Source of the DNA: Stenomitos frigidus ULC18
Lineage (GTDB): Bacteria; Cyanobacteriota; Cyanobacteriia; Leptolyngbyales; Leptolyngbyaceae
Direction of reading: 5' to 3'
Assembly: GCF_003003795.1 (NCBI RefSeq)
Contig: NZ_PVWK01000121.1
Span: 1-64,000, forward strand
Length of the DNA stretch: 64,000 bases
In this document: piece by piece, positions 46,846 through 56,395 of the stretch
Layout of the letters: each line of letters opens with the position of its first letter
How positions within the stretch are numbered: position 1 is the first letter of the stretch
The notes under the pieces: model-generated
The model's input: only the letters and a program-made list of their open reading frames with translations
What the model was told of the DNA's origin: nothing
Databases searched by the model: none
Program-made: the position numbers and the translations under genes

Positions 46846-47676
46846 ATGAGGTACCGCGCTTTAACCGTTGCACTTCTGGCACTTTGCTTTAGCCTGTTGA
46901 CCGCTTTTTCTACAAGCCCAGCGTTTGCTAAAGAAGCTCTAACCTACGATCAGATTCGAGGTACAGGTTTGGCTAACAGTTGCCCTCAGTTAGAAGAAAC
47001 GTCTCGTGGATCGATTCCGATCGATCCTGACAAGTCCTACTCCCTCACCTCTCTTTGCTTGCAGCCGACAAGCTTCCTGGTCAAGGAAGAATCTGCTAAC
47101 AAGCGACAAAAAGCAGAATTCGTTTCCGCTAAATTAATGACCCGCTACACCTCCAGTATCGAGTCGGTAGAGGGCAAGCTAAACGTCAATCCTGACGGGA
47201 GCCTGACATTTGTTGAACAAGACGGTATTGACTTCCAAGCCATTACCGTTCAGCTTCCCGGTGGTGAGCGTGTGCCATTTCTCTTCACCATCAAGAATTT
47301 GGTTGCTACAACAGAGCCAGGGACAACCAGCATCAGTACATCAACTGATTTTGAGGGCGTCTTTAAGGTACCCTCATACCGAACCTCTAACTTCCTCGAC
47401 CCCAAAGGGCGTGGTTTGACTGCTGGCTATGACAATGCGGTTGGCCTTCCTGGACAAGCGGACGACGAAGAATTAGCAAAAGAAAACACCAAACAGTTTC
47501 AGCTCGATAAGGGCAAAATTTCACTTCGGGTTGCCAAAATTGACAATGTGACAGGTGAAATTGCGGGCACGTTTGAAAGTGAACAGCCGTCTGAAACCGA
47601 TATGGGTTCTAAAAAGGCAAGCGATATCAAGATTCGTGGTCTTTTCTATGCTCGCGTTGAGCAAACGGCAGTGTAG
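46846..47676 (+). CDS. psbO: Photosystem II manganese-stabilising protein PsbO
   Basis: The 276-residue precursor has a signal peptide ending near AFA (about residue 28) for export to the thylakoid lumen. The mature protein begins KEALTYDQIRGTGLANSCPQ. Cys in NSCPQ and in SLCLQP form the known disulfide. DGIDFQAITVQLPGGERVPFLF, GRGLTAGYDNAVGLP and IKIRGLFYARVE are PsbO blocks. It caps and stabilises the oxygen-evolving Mn4Ca cluster. I chose ATG at 46846; longer frames go to 46660. It is followed by a terminator. Confidence 0.98.
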   Translation: MRYRALTVALLALCFSLLTAFSTSPAFAKEALTYDQIRGTGLANSCPQLEETSRGSIPIDPDKSYSLTSLCLQPTSFLVKEESANKRQKAEFVSAKLMTRYTSSIESVEGKLNVNPDGSLTFVEQDGIDFQAITVQLPGGERVPFLFTIKNLVATTEPGTTSISTSTDFEGVFKVPSYRTSNFLDPKGRGLTAGYDNAVGLPGQADDEELAKENTKQFQLDKGKISLRVAKIDNVTGEIAGTFESEQPSETDMGSKKASDIKIRGLFYARVEQTAV

Positions 47677-47863
47677 GCGTGTGAATCTACTTAGGTGTCT
47701 CTATGTGTTTGCGCTGAACGTGCACCAGCAGTTCATCACTACCGCAGCGTACTCATCAATTGTTTGACTGGGTATCGGTCTTGAAGGCACTTCACTCCTG
47801 GCCCAAAAAACGGCAGTTCAAAGGGTACTACTATCTTTTGATCCAATCGCTATCTTTCATTTT

Positions 47864-47888
47864 AAGGGGGCTTCATGCCCCTTTTTTT
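47864..47888 (+). terminator. Intrinsic terminator of psbO
   Basis: AAGGGGGCTTCATGCCCCTTTTTTT forms a 6-7 bp G/C stem followed by a T-run, about 190 bases after the psbO stop. Confidence 0.8.
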
Positions 47889-48059
47889 GTGCATAAACAC
47901 TGAATCTTCAGTCTGGAAAATTAAGCGTACAGTTAGCCGCTTGAAGCAGACTTCGTAAAAATTAGTTTTTGCTCCCTTACATTTCCGTAGAATTAGTGAG
48001 TTCGTGGTACGTTGCTGAGGGAGTGACGACTGTGTAGAATGCTTCTTGAATAATGGTGC

Positions 48060-48300
48060 TCCAGCACTTGGTAAAAACCCGGCCTTGAGGCGGTTTCACA
48101 GACACCCTAAGTCCGTAAGAATGCCGTTGCTAGGAGCCTACAGGAACGGATAAGGTTGGTTTGTAACGGTAGGACGTTAGCACAATGTTTGGTGACGCTG
48201 AATGCGCTGCCCCTGACCACACCACTTTGGTACGTTCTATTGAACACTTGAGTGCTCCCAGTTCGTTACCAGTCCTTTGAAGAGCCCCTGTCCCCGATGT
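48060..48300 (+). ncRNA. Possible structured leader or RNA between psbO and sigF
   Basis: The spacer shows adjacent inverted repeats: CCGTT (48124-48128) with AACGG (48145-48149), an inner TAGG/CCTA (48131-48140), and TAACG (48164-48168) with CGTTA (48175-48179). GAAC/GTTC pairs lie around 48242-48264. No ORF covers it. It may be a long sigF 5' leader or a small RNA; I do not recognise a known family. Confidence 0.3.
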
Positions 48301-48410
48301 CTGCTTTAAACCCGGTATCTGCCTTTAATCAGTGTGCCCTTGCTGAACATCAAACAAGACTGAAGTTTGAATAGTCCTGATGTCACTTGCTCTACCGACT
48401 GAAATTCGTC

Positions 48411-49187
48411 ATGCTTACGACAGCTAACTGTGAATTAAAAAGCGAGAGTTTGCAGCTTTTGCGAGCCTATCAACAATCACCTTGTCCTCAGGTTCGTAAT
48501 CAATTGGTGGAACTCAATATTGGCTTAGTCAGAAAAGAAGCTCATCACTGGATTAACCAGTGCAACGAGTGCTACGAGGATTTGCTTCAGGTTGGCTCGA
48601 TTGGTTTAATTCGAGCGATCGAGCGGTTCGATCTATCCAAAGGACACGCCTTCAGTTCGTTTGCCATCCCTTATATTCGGGGTGAAATTCAGCATTACCT
48701 GCGTGATAAAAGCCCTTCTGTGCGTATTCCCCGCCGTTGGCAAGCGCTAGAGCGGCAGGCCGTATTGGCAGTACGAGAGTTACAAGTCAAGCTGAAGCGT
48801 CAACCGATCGATTCAGAAATCGCAGCGGCGATCGACATTAGCTTAGCTGAGTGGCAAGAGATTAAGCTCGCTTGCCGCAACCGCGCCATGCTCAGTTTAG
48901 ATGCACCCATCCGCGATGAGGAAGAAGGGGCGTCGTCGCTGGGTGAACTGATGCCAGATACCCAGTATCGGAGCTTTCAGCTAGCGCAAGAAGATCAACT
49001 ACGGTTGCAGCAGGCGTTAGTCCAGTTGGAGAAACGAACTCGTGAAATTTTGGAGTTTGTCTTTCTTCATGACTTAACCCAGAAAGAGACTGCTGATCGA
49101 CTCGGTATCAGTGCTGTAACGGTTTCTCGTCGAGTCAAAAAAGGATTAGAGTCACTTCAGCATCTCATGGTAGGGGCTGAGGACTAA
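48411..49187 (+). CDS. sigF: RNA polymerase sigma factor SigF (group 3)
   Basis: The 258-residue protein has sigma region 2 (VRNQLVELNIGLVRKEAHHW, and DLLQVGSIGLIRAIERFDLS), region 3 and region 4 (LTQKETADRLGISAVTVSRRVKKGLESL). It matches the cyanobacterial SigF type, which controls motility, pili and some stress genes in other species. ATG at 48411 is preferred over a TTG at 48387. psbO immediately upstream is a gene order I recall from other cyanobacteria. Its own terminator follows at 49215-49252. Confidence 0.9.
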   Translation: MLTTANCELKSESLQLLRAYQQSPCPQVRNQLVELNIGLVRKEAHHWINQCNECYEDLLQVGSIGLIRAIERFDLSKGHAFSSFAIPYIRGEIQHYLRDKSPSVRIPRRWQALERQAVLAVRELQVKLKRQPIDSEIAAAIDISLAEWQEIKLACRNRAMLSLDAPIRDEEEGASSLGELMPDTQYRSFQLAQEDQLRLQQALVQLEKRTREILEFVFLHDLTQKETADRLGISAVTVSRRVKKGLESLQHLMVGAED

Positions 49188-49214
49188 CCGTTCTAAGCCA
49201 ATTGCAGCATTGAT

Positions 49215-49252
49215 CAAGAGCGGCAGAACATGATTAAGTTCTGCCGCTCTTG
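49215..49252 (+). terminator. Terminator hairpin of sigF
   Basis: A 15-bp perfect stem (CAAGAGCGGCAGAAC/GTTCTGCCGCTCTTG) with an 8-base loop lies 27 bases after the sigF stop and is followed by a short GTTTT run. Confidence 0.82.
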
Positions 49253-49319
49253 GTTTTCAAGCAAGTTTCGCTCCGACGAACGCTCAAGCTGCTTTCATTC
49301 TCATTCCTAAGCGGCAGCC

Positions 49320-52300
49320 TTAGGTTGTCAGCGGGAGCGTAAACCAAAAGGTAGCACCCTCACCTGGCGTACTGCTCACACCAATTTGTCCACCATGAGC
49401 AGTGATAATTTGTCGGCAAAGATAGAGACCCAAACCGATGCCAGTAGAGCGACGAGCACGGGTACCACGAGCGTAGCGTTCGAAAAGGGAATCGCACTCG
49501 CTGGCAGTCATACCCACCCCATTGTCCTGAACATTACAGCGGATGAGATCGTCCTCGATCGCAACCGTTAAAGTCAGCTGTAATCCGGGCGGATTGTGCT
49601 TGAGGGCGTTCGTGAGGAGGTTCTCAAACACACGCCGAATCAGCGCCGGATCAGCAGTGGCGGGTAGCAGATCAAACGGCACTTGATTGATCAGCGTTGC
49701 CTGGTTCTCGACCAGTAGAGGTTCTAGATCGTCCACGATCGCCCGTACCAGATTACCCAGATGTAGCTGTTCGCAGTTTAGATTGATGCCCCCTGCTTCG
49801 CTGGAATGCGCCTCTAGCAAAGAATTGATCATCTTGAGCTGGCGATCGCTGCTTTGTAGCATCCGGTCCAAGACAGAGCGGGAAATGGCGACCGTAGCGC
49901 CCGGTTTATGCTGCAGATTTTTGAGCACCATCATCGTACCCATCACGGGTGTCCGCAAATCATGAGAAACGGCGTTCAGAAAGTCGTCTTTGGTTTGGCT
50001 AAGTTCCTGGAGTTCTTGCATGTTCTGCTGTAGTTGAGCGGTACGTTCCTGCACCTGATGTTCGAGACTGGCGGCAAGCGTCTGCACTTGCTGATAGAGC
50101 CCTGCTTGCTGGATGGCGATCGCTACCTGCACCGCTAATTGCTCTAAGAGCTGCACCTCAAAGGCGGCCCAAGGGCGTGGGTTGTCACACTGATTGGCAA
50201 TTAACACGCCGAAAAATTCGTCGCCAAGGATGATGGGCACCCCCAGACTGGCTTTGATATGACAGCGCGTGTAATAATCTGCCAGCAAAGGCGATACGGT
50301 AGCGGTAGCGGTGTCATCAATCGCCTGCACTTGCCCTTGAGCAAAGAGTGCCCGAATTTCGCGCAGGTACATATCATCAGCGATCCATGTAAGGATCGAA
50401 CCCCACGCCGGAGCGGCAGACTCTGCAACCACTTTGCCCTGCCATGCCGCATCAATCTGGCCGATAAAGACGCGATCGACCTGCAGGAATTGACGAACCT
50501 CAGCAACGGTCGTTGTAAGGATTTGATCCAGATTGAGCGATCGTCGGATGCGGAGGGCAATCAACCCTAATAGACGATCGCGTTCAGCATTTGCCTGTAA
50601 TTGTGCGATCGCTCGCTTCTTCTGCGTAATGTCACGCACGATGGCTAGCACTTCATCCTTGCCGCTCACCACTAAACGGGCTTCATAATCACGCAGTTCA
50701 CCCCGATTGTGCAGTTGATATTCAAAAATTTGGATTTCACCTGTTTCCAATGTGCGCTCGATATACGCCATACGCTGTTCGGCTGCGGCAAGAGGCAGTA
50801 CCTCGTAGACAGTTTTGCCAATCATGTGACTAGGTGATATCACAAAATCGCTTTCCTGATCGGCTTTGCAGTCCAAGTAAACGCCATCTCGACGAATGCG
50901 AAACATCATGTCGGGAATGGCGTTTAAAAACGCTAGATTTCGCGCTTCACTGATTTGGAGTGCTTCTTCTGTACGCTTACGATCGGTGATGTCGATTGTG
51001 ACCGTCTGCAAGCAAGAGATGCCTTTGAGGTGAATGATTTCCGCAGAAAGGAGAGCTACCCCTATTTCACCGGATTTGCGACGAAATTTCATTTCCAGGT
51101 TATGTATTGACCCAGAGGCTTGAAGCGTCTGCAACATCTGGGCACGTGCTGCCGGGTCAACCCACAGATCTAGCTCTGAGATCGTGAGCCCAATGATTTC
51201 TTCTCTCTGATAGCCTGTAACGTCTAGAAAGCTATCGTTGATATCAATGATGCGAGACAAAGCGGCTGGCTGCAGCGTCGTCAGGGTGATGGCGGTGGGG
51301 CTGGAACGGAAGGCGATTGAAAACTTCTCTTCTGATTCGCGTAAGGCTTGCTCTGATCGCTTCCGTTCAGTAATGTCTAGAATGTAGCCTTCGTAATGGG
51401 TCAGGTGCCCCTGTTCGCTGCAAATCAAGCTGCAAAAGTCATAAACCCAGCGCACCTCTCCATCGGCGGTGATGATGCGGTAATCCTGCTCGATCGCTGT
51501 TAAGTGTACGGCGCTACCAGCCTCTACTTCTGCGGACACTCTAGCGGCATCATCAGGATGGATAATGTCGCCATAAAGGAGGCTCCGACTGGTGAAGTCT
51601 TCTGGTTGGTAGCCAAACTGGCTGACGTTGGCAGAAACATACTCGACTGGGAAGCCTGTTTGCGCCAGCCAACGAAAAACCACGACTGGACCTTCTGCAA
51701 ACAGTCGTCGCGCGCGATCGCTAGCTTGTTCGGCGCGCCTACGTTCGGTGACATCGGTTAGAACAGCTAAGGAGCGAATGATGGAGCCGTCCGCATCCCA
51801 TTCGGCGATTGCAGATAGCAACACATCCATAATTTCGCCATTCTTTTTCACGAATTGATAGGGCACATCCTTGCACACGCCCGTTGCAAAGTACTCCGGC
51901 AGCACGACGGTTTCGGCGTAGTGGCGCGATGCTGGCGTCATTAGCTCCACCGCTTGACGACCCAACACTTCGCTACGTGTATAGCCCAGAGACGACAACC
52001 AGTAATCGCTTACACTGATCAAACAACCATGACAGTCGATCGACTGCAGCATGGCAGGCGTATTGGTGTAGAGCGATCGATAGCGATATTCGCGTTCGCG
52101 TAGTGCCTCCTCGGTGCGCTTACGCGCGGTGATATCCCGCTCAATCCCCAAGACTTCAGAGGGGCCACTCACGACTAAACGGACTTCATAGTCACGCAGT
52201 TCCCCTGCAGCGGTTTCCCAGGCTGTAGGAATCTGGTACTCCAAAGTTTGCAGTGTGCCTGAGTCGAGGGTACGGGCAATCGCATCCAGGCACCTTTGAG

Positions 52301-52598
52301 CCAAATCAGGCGGCAGAAACTCGCGCAGATTGGTGCCCACGATCGCCTCGCGGCTAAACCCGTGTTCAGTGTCCTCTGGAGTGCCTTTGAAATCCAGGCT
52401 GTCGCCATTGCGGTTAACGAGAAACACGCGATCGGGTAATGCCTGCAAGATGGCTTCATACCAGATCTGTCGCGGTGGCGGTGGCGGAGTTTCTGGTGGT
52501 GCCAGAGAACCCGCCAGGACACTGAGAAGACGCTCAAAGGCTGCCTCATCTCGACAGCAGTCCCGAATTGTCTGTAAGTCAGCTGTGTCAAGAATCAT
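49320..52598 (-). CDS. Multi-PAS/GAF sensor histidine kinase
   Basis: The 1092-residue cytosolic kinase has about five PAS domains (starting near residues 45, 170, 303, 427 and 553), a GAF domain (about 672-840), HisKA (about 873, DDFLNAVSHDLRTPV with the phospho-acceptor His) and a HATPase domain ending with FENLLTNALKHNPPG and GIGLGLYLCRQI. PAS-associated C-terminal motifs such as LTDVTERRRAEQ and LDITERKRSEQ separate the units. No transmembrane segment is seen. The signal is unknown and no response regulator is adjacent. I chose ATG at 52598 over a TTG at 52613. Confidence 0.93.
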   Translation of the reverse strand: MILDTADLQTIRDCCRDEAAFERLLSVLAGSLAPPETPPPPPRQIWYEAILQALPDRVFLVNRNGDSLDFKGTPEDTEHGFSREAIVGTNLREFLPPDLAQRCLDAIARTLDSGTLQTLEYQIPTAWETAAGELRDYEVRLVVSGPSEVLGIERDITARKRTEEALREREYRYRSLYTNTPAMLQSIDCHGCLISVSDYWLSSLGYTRSEVLGRQAVELMTPASRHYAETVVLPEYFATGVCKDVPYQFVKKNGEIMDVLLSAIAEWDADGSIIRSLAVLTDVTERRRAEQASDRARRLFAEGPVVVFRWLAQTGFPVEYVSANVSQFGYQPEDFTSRSLLYGDIIHPDDAARVSAEVEAGSAVHLTAIEQDYRIITADGEVRWVYDFCSLICSEQGHLTHYEGYILDITERKRSEQALRESEEKFSIAFRSSPTAITLTTLQPAALSRIIDINDSFLDVTGYQREEIIGLTISELDLWVDPAARAQMLQTLQASGSIHNLEMKFRRKSGEIGVALLSAEIIHLKGISCLQTVTIDITDRKRTEEALQISEARNLAFLNAIPDMMFRIRRDGVYLDCKADQESDFVISPSHMIGKTVYEVLPLAAAEQRMAYIERTLETGEIQIFEYQLHNRGELRDYEARLVVSGKDEVLAIVRDITQKKRAIAQLQANAERDRLLGLIALRIRRSLNLDQILTTTVAEVRQFLQVDRVFIGQIDAAWQGKVVAESAAPAWGSILTWIADDMYLREIRALFAQGQVQAIDDTATATVSPLLADYYTRCHIKASLGVPIILGDEFFGVLIANQCDNPRPWAAFEVQLLEQLAVQVAIAIQQAGLYQQVQTLAASLEHQVQERTAQLQQNMQELQELSQTKDDFLNAVSHDLRTPVMGTMMVLKNLQHKPGATVAISRSVLDRMLQSSDRQLKMINSLLEAHSSEAGGINLNCEQLHLGNLVRAIVDDLEPLLVENQATLINQVPFDLLPATADPALIRRVFENLLTNALKHNPPGLQLTLTVAIEDDLIRCNVQDNGVGMTASECDSLFERYARGTRARRSTGIGLGLYLCRQIITAHGGQIGVSSTPGEGATFWFTLPLTT

Positions 52599-53029
52599 CG
52601 CCAATTCCTGCAAGTAACGCGTCTGCTTATTTACTGCTTCTATCCCATCTTGCTGTTAAAACCTGAGATGAACTCATTTTCAAAGGAAGAATTTAGGCTC
52701 GTTGGCTTATTGCAGCACTGTACCAGACGTGCATAAACCCATTCTTTAAAGAGCATGAGAAAATAATCGTGCATTTGTGCGGGGAACGGGTATCATCACG
52801 GTCAACTTTCCGTCGCAGCTCTTTGCCAGTTTTAACAGCAACTAATTGCATAACCATTCGTCTTCAATTTTAGAAGGAGAGAAGACACTCTCGATCGTGA
52901 GACTTGAAATCACGGCTTTTGTGCTGAAAATCGAAGCTTTTCGCTGAATTTCCTTCAAAGGAACCTTCAGGCTCCCTCAAGGTCTATAAATCTAACGAAT
53001 CATCAATGTATCGCTTGGAGATCTTTCCC
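52599..53029. other. Divergent spacer upstream of SLH porin-like gene
   Basis: About 430 bases between divergent genes. It contains a TTCAAAGGAACCTTCAGG stretch, but I cannot assign promoter boxes. It has no ORF of interest. Confidence 0.4.
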
Positions 53030-54256
53030 ATGTCTTATGTCAATGCGTGGAAATCTGGGACGGCCCTTTTGGTTGCTCTTGGGATGACTGCGGGAACCGG
53101 GGCACCGATCGTCATAATGGCTCCCGCGTCTGCCCAAACCACGTTTCCAGACGTACCTTCCAGCTACTGGGCAAGCGGCTTTATTCAAGAACTGGTCACT
53201 CGGGGCATCATCGCTGGGTTTCCGGATGGATCTTTTCGTCCTGAAGAGCCAGTAACGCGTGCTCAGTTCGCCTCTATTATTCGCAAAGCCTTTAACAAAA
53301 CTCCCATTCGCAATCCGGTGCAGTTTACGGATATTCCGGCTGGCTTCTGGGCAGCGGATGCGATTCAAGCGGCCTACACGACTGGCTTCTTGGCAGGCTA
53401 CCCTGGCAATACCTTTAGGCCGAGCGAAAATATTCCTCGCGCCCAAGTGCTAGTCTCACTCGCCAACGGTTTGAACTATACCGCTAGCGGTTCGGTCGAT
53501 AGTGTGCTGGTTGCATACAATGACGCTGCTAGCATTCCCGACTACGCTCGTCCTAGCATTGCGGCAGCGACTCAAAAGCAGATTGTCGTCAACTACCCCG
53601 ATGTGAAGACGCTGGGTCCGAATCAGACGGCAACCCGGGCTGAAGTCGCAGCGTTTGTGTATCAAGCGTTGGTCAGCGCCGGGCAAGCATCGGCAATCAA
53701 TTCACCGTACATTGTTGGAGCAGTACCACAAGGAATCCGCATTCCGGCTGGCACAGCGCTCCCTTTACGTTACGAAAAAGCAGACAAAATTCTGCTTGCT
53801 AAAAACGAACCCAATCCCGCACCACTGACCTTAAAAGTGTCGCAGAACATTGTTGATGCCCAAGGAAAGGTGCTGATTCCAGTCAATAGCGACGTGAATG
53901 GGCAACTGCAAACGACCCAGGGCGGTGCCCAGTTTGTTGCCAGCCAGATTGTGCTGCCAGATGGTACGCAGTTACCTGTGAGCGCCAATTCTGAGTTGAT
54001 TACCAAAACGGAGACGATCCGCAAAGGCGCCAATGTTGGCAGAATTATCGCTGGTACCGTTGTCGGAGCTGGCGCAGCGGCTGGCATTGCTGGAGTCACG
54101 GGCGATCGCACCATCAAGGCTGAGGAAGTTCTGCCCGGTGCAGCCGTTGGTGCGCTTGCCGGATTCTTCCTTGGCAAAGACAAAGTAGAGCTGCTGGTGA
54201 TCAACCCCAATACGGATTTGAACTTGACGCTGACATCCGATCTGGTGATTCGCTAG
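53030..54256 (+). CDS. SLH-domain protein with C-terminal glycine-zipper region
   Basis: The 408-residue protein has a signal peptide (SGTALLVALGMTAGTGAP, cleaved near AQ). Three SLH repeats follow (FIQELVTRGIIAGFPDGSFRPE, GFLAGYPGNTFRPSENI and a third ending about 235). Next is a beta-rich region, then a Gly/Ala-rich hydrophobic segment IIAGTVVGAGAAAGIAGVTG that resembles a glycine zipper. SLH repeats anchor to cell-wall polymers, so an envelope role is inferred. ATG at 53030 follows TTGGAGATC; ATG at 53006 is an alternative. Confidence 0.85.
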   Translation: MSYVNAWKSGTALLVALGMTAGTGAPIVIMAPASAQTTFPDVPSSYWASGFIQELVTRGIIAGFPDGSFRPEEPVTRAQFASIIRKAFNKTPIRNPVQFTDIPAGFWAADAIQAAYTTGFLAGYPGNTFRPSENIPRAQVLVSLANGLNYTASGSVDSVLVAYNDAASIPDYARPSIAAATQKQIVVNYPDVKTLGPNQTATRAEVAAFVYQALVSAGQASAINSPYIVGAVPQGIRIPAGTALPLRYEKADKILLAKNEPNPAPLTLKVSQNIVDAQGKVLIPVNSDVNGQLQTTQGGAQFVASQIVLPDGTQLPVSANSELITKTETIRKGANVGRIIAGTVVGAGAAAGIAGVTGDRTIKAEEVLPGAAVGALAGFFLGKDKVELLVINPNTDLNLTLTSDLVIR

Positions 54257-54526
54257 AACGTGTGGTAGTCAGTAGTAAGGAGTCGGTGGTTAGTAGTCAG
54301 TGGTTAGAGGGTTAAGAGCTGGTAGCAAAGACAGTATCTTCAGCTTGATGTAAGGACACATCTAAGCCTAAGGGCTTTGTTTGTAGCCTTTTGCACTCCT
54401 TCTAAAATCACTGGCTACAGGTTCGCCTGTGAAGCCAACAGCCTTAACTCCTGGATTCTGACTCCTAAATTCTGCTGCAATTAATAGCTAACTAAGGGGT
54501 GTAAAGCAATAACGTCATGGACTGTA

Positions 54527-54582
54527 GCGGTCAGCCATCAGCGGTCAGCCATCAGCGATCAGCCATCAGCGGTCAGCCGTTA
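54527..54582. repeat. 14-bp tandem repeat, four units
   Basis: Four copies of GCGGTCAGCCATCA run head to tail: two exact, one with a single change (GCGATCAGCCATCA) and one diverged at the end (GCGGTCAGCCGTTA). Related CAGCGATCAGC sequences occur at about 23690-23710. Confidence 0.92.
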
Positions 54583-54796
54583 GAGAAAAGCTGATAGCTG
54601 GTAGCTAATCCAAACGTATGCAGTTATCCCTCTTTAATCACTCTAGGCAGATGAAAAGATGAAAGCTATGCTGTGTAGCAGTTTCGCTCCTCTGATACTT
54701 ATTGACAGGCTTATTGAAAAAGAGGCACTAGGCAGGGCTTTTAGAATTCACTCCAGCGAAAGTGACAGAAGAGGGTTATGGCGATCGTCACAACGT

Positions 54797-54870
54797 TTAG
54801 GACATGGGGATGAAAGGGGGGTGGGGGCGTTGCCCCCAGCCAGGGGTTCCACCCCTGCACCCCGTCCTAA
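54797..54870. repeat. 74-bp TTAGGAC/GTCCTAA hairpin element, copy 2
   Basis: The ends TTAGGAC and GTCCTAA, the GGGGGCGTTGCCCCC stem and AGGGGTTCCACCCCT loop match copy 1 (34226-34299) almost base for base. Shared flanks run roughly from GTCACAA to CTATAT. Confidence 0.88.
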
Positions 54871-54904
54871 CCCATCTGTCTATTGCTATATTTTTTAACA
54901 AGTC

Positions 54905-56395
54905 CTAAGCGATCGCCAGTCGCACAACAACCGTTGTACCGGGGCCTTGTGCGGTCATAGTATTTGTTGCATCCGTCTGCACCCAGCTTCTCCGCGCAGG
55001 GCTAAACACATCAATTTCACCCTGCATTTGTGTGACTAAAGCACGCGCGATCGACAATCCTAGACCACTGCCAGGAATAGCGGTTTGGGCCTGAACACCC
55101 CGATAACGCCGCTCAAAGAGATGCAGCAGGTCTTGAGGTGGAATGCCTGGCCCCGTATCTGTGATGGCAATTTCTGCTGCCTGTCGTCTGTCGTCTGCAG
55201 TTTGACCCTTTACGTTTCCCACGCTCGCCTGCACTAGCACCAGCCCGCCAGTGGGAGTGTACTTTAAGGCATTGTCGATCGCATTGCTCAAGACTTCCCG
55301 CAGCATCTGAGCCTCTGCCTGCACCGGCGGCAGATCGTCGGGAATATCGGTAAGTAGTTTGAGGTCACGCTCTTGGGCAATCGCACTTGCCGCAGCTAGC
55401 AGTGGCTCCAGTACTGCCGCTAGTTGGCAAGGCACTAAAGACAAGGGGGTGCTTGACAGAAAACCGGCCGCTGGTAAAAGAGGCAACCGTTGTGCGTCTT
55501 GTTGAAGGATGGGGCTAGCAGCGGCAGCAGGATCGTCCAGTTGCCGCTGCACAGCAGGGGGCAACGCCAGTGGCGGCACAGTAACGGCTTCGGTTCCCGC
55601 TACAGCCAATTCAAGCTGCTGGGCAAGGTCACGCAAACGCGCTGTTTCACGCACAAGACTGGCAGCAATCTCACGATTACCATCCTCTGGTAACAATCGT
55701 TTGAGAATTAACTTGCCAAAGGTCTGAAGCGTGGTCAGAGAGTTACGAAACTGATGCAGCAAATTATCTAGTAAATCATGCTGCTGTTCTTGAAGCTGCT
55801 GCTGCTGGCGATGGTCTTGTTTTAACCACTGATAGCGCTGATCGAGCACACATGCGATCGCCAACGTCTCAGCAATCTGATGAATTTGCGTTTGCTCCCA
55901 CTCCGTCCAGGGGCGATCGTTGCGTTCGGTGACCAGTAGACCCAGGACCACATCTTCGTGCATCAGCGGCAAAACAACCCGGCGCTCAGCGACGATTGCC
56001 GCACGTCCTGCGTTACTTGCATCGGCCTGTGGAGTGCGATCGGCATCAGCCTTAAACCAATCCGATGCGGTTTCAGGCAAGGGAGGCGTTGTTTGGCGGT
56101 GCGGCAAGCCTGGAAGTTGTTTAGCTTGAGGCAGGGTAGGCTGATCATCAGCCAGGAGACGAGGGCTGGCGTTAATTGTGTCAGTTGCAGACATGAGCGA
56201 TCGCGGCATCCCCTGTGCCTGCCAATCAAGAGCCGACTCTGGATACGCCATGATCGGTATCAGCTGTGTCTCGGCACCTTCTGACAGCTCCTGTGTGAGA
56301 TATACAACGCTCAAAGATGCACCTAACGCTTGGGTCAGGAGTATAATCTGAGCCCGACAAAGGGCAATGAATTCTGAACTAGTCAGCATCAACAT
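54905..56395 (-). CDS. GAF-containing sensor histidine kinase
   Basis: The 496-residue protein has an N-terminal GAF-like sensor (about 30-190, with VVLPLMHEDVVLGLLVTERN), a dimerisation region with the likely phospho-acceptor in LLDNLLHQFRNSLTTLQ (about 216), and a C-terminal HATPase (AQMLREVLSNAIDNALKYT; GSGLGLSIARAL). A short Asp/Arg-rich stretch (GQTADDRRQAAE) interrupts the ATPase domain before ITDTGPGIPP. No membrane segment is seen. I chose ATG at 56395 over the frame limit at 56446. Signal and partner regulator are unknown. Confidence 0.85.
   Translation of the reverse strand: MLMLTSSEFIALCRAQIILLTQALGASLSVVYLTQELSEGAETQLIPIMAYPESALDWQAQGMPRSLMSATDTINASPRLLADDQPTLPQAKQLPGLPHRQTTPPLPETASDWFKADADRTPQADASNAGRAAIVAERRVVLPLMHEDVVLGLLVTERNDRPWTEWEQTQIHQIAETLAIACVLDQRYQWLKQDHRQQQQLQEQQHDLLDNLLHQFRNSLTTLQTFGKLILKRLLPEDGNREIAASLVRETARLRDLAQQLELAVAGTEAVTVPPLALPPAVQRQLDDPAAAASPILQQDAQRLPLLPAAGFLSSTPLSLVPCQLAAVLEPLLAAASAIAQERDLKLLTDIPDDLPPVQAEAQMLREVLSNAIDNALKYTPTGGLVLVQASVGNVKGQTADDRRQAAEIAITDTGPGIPPQDLLHLFERRYRGVQAQTAIPGSGLGLSIARALVTQMQGEIDVFSPARRSWVQTDATNTMTAQGPGTTVVVRLAIA

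Larger units (their letters stand above)
54257..54904. other. Repeat-rich spacer
   Basis: About 650 bases between convergent genes. They hold the 14-bp tandem repeat at 54527-54582 and the second 74-bp hairpin element at 54797-54870. There is no supported gene. Confidence 0.7.

Noticed and set aside
54527-54582. CRISPR array from the tandem repeats
   Set aside because: Units are 14 bp, adjacent with no spacers, and no cas genes are nearby.
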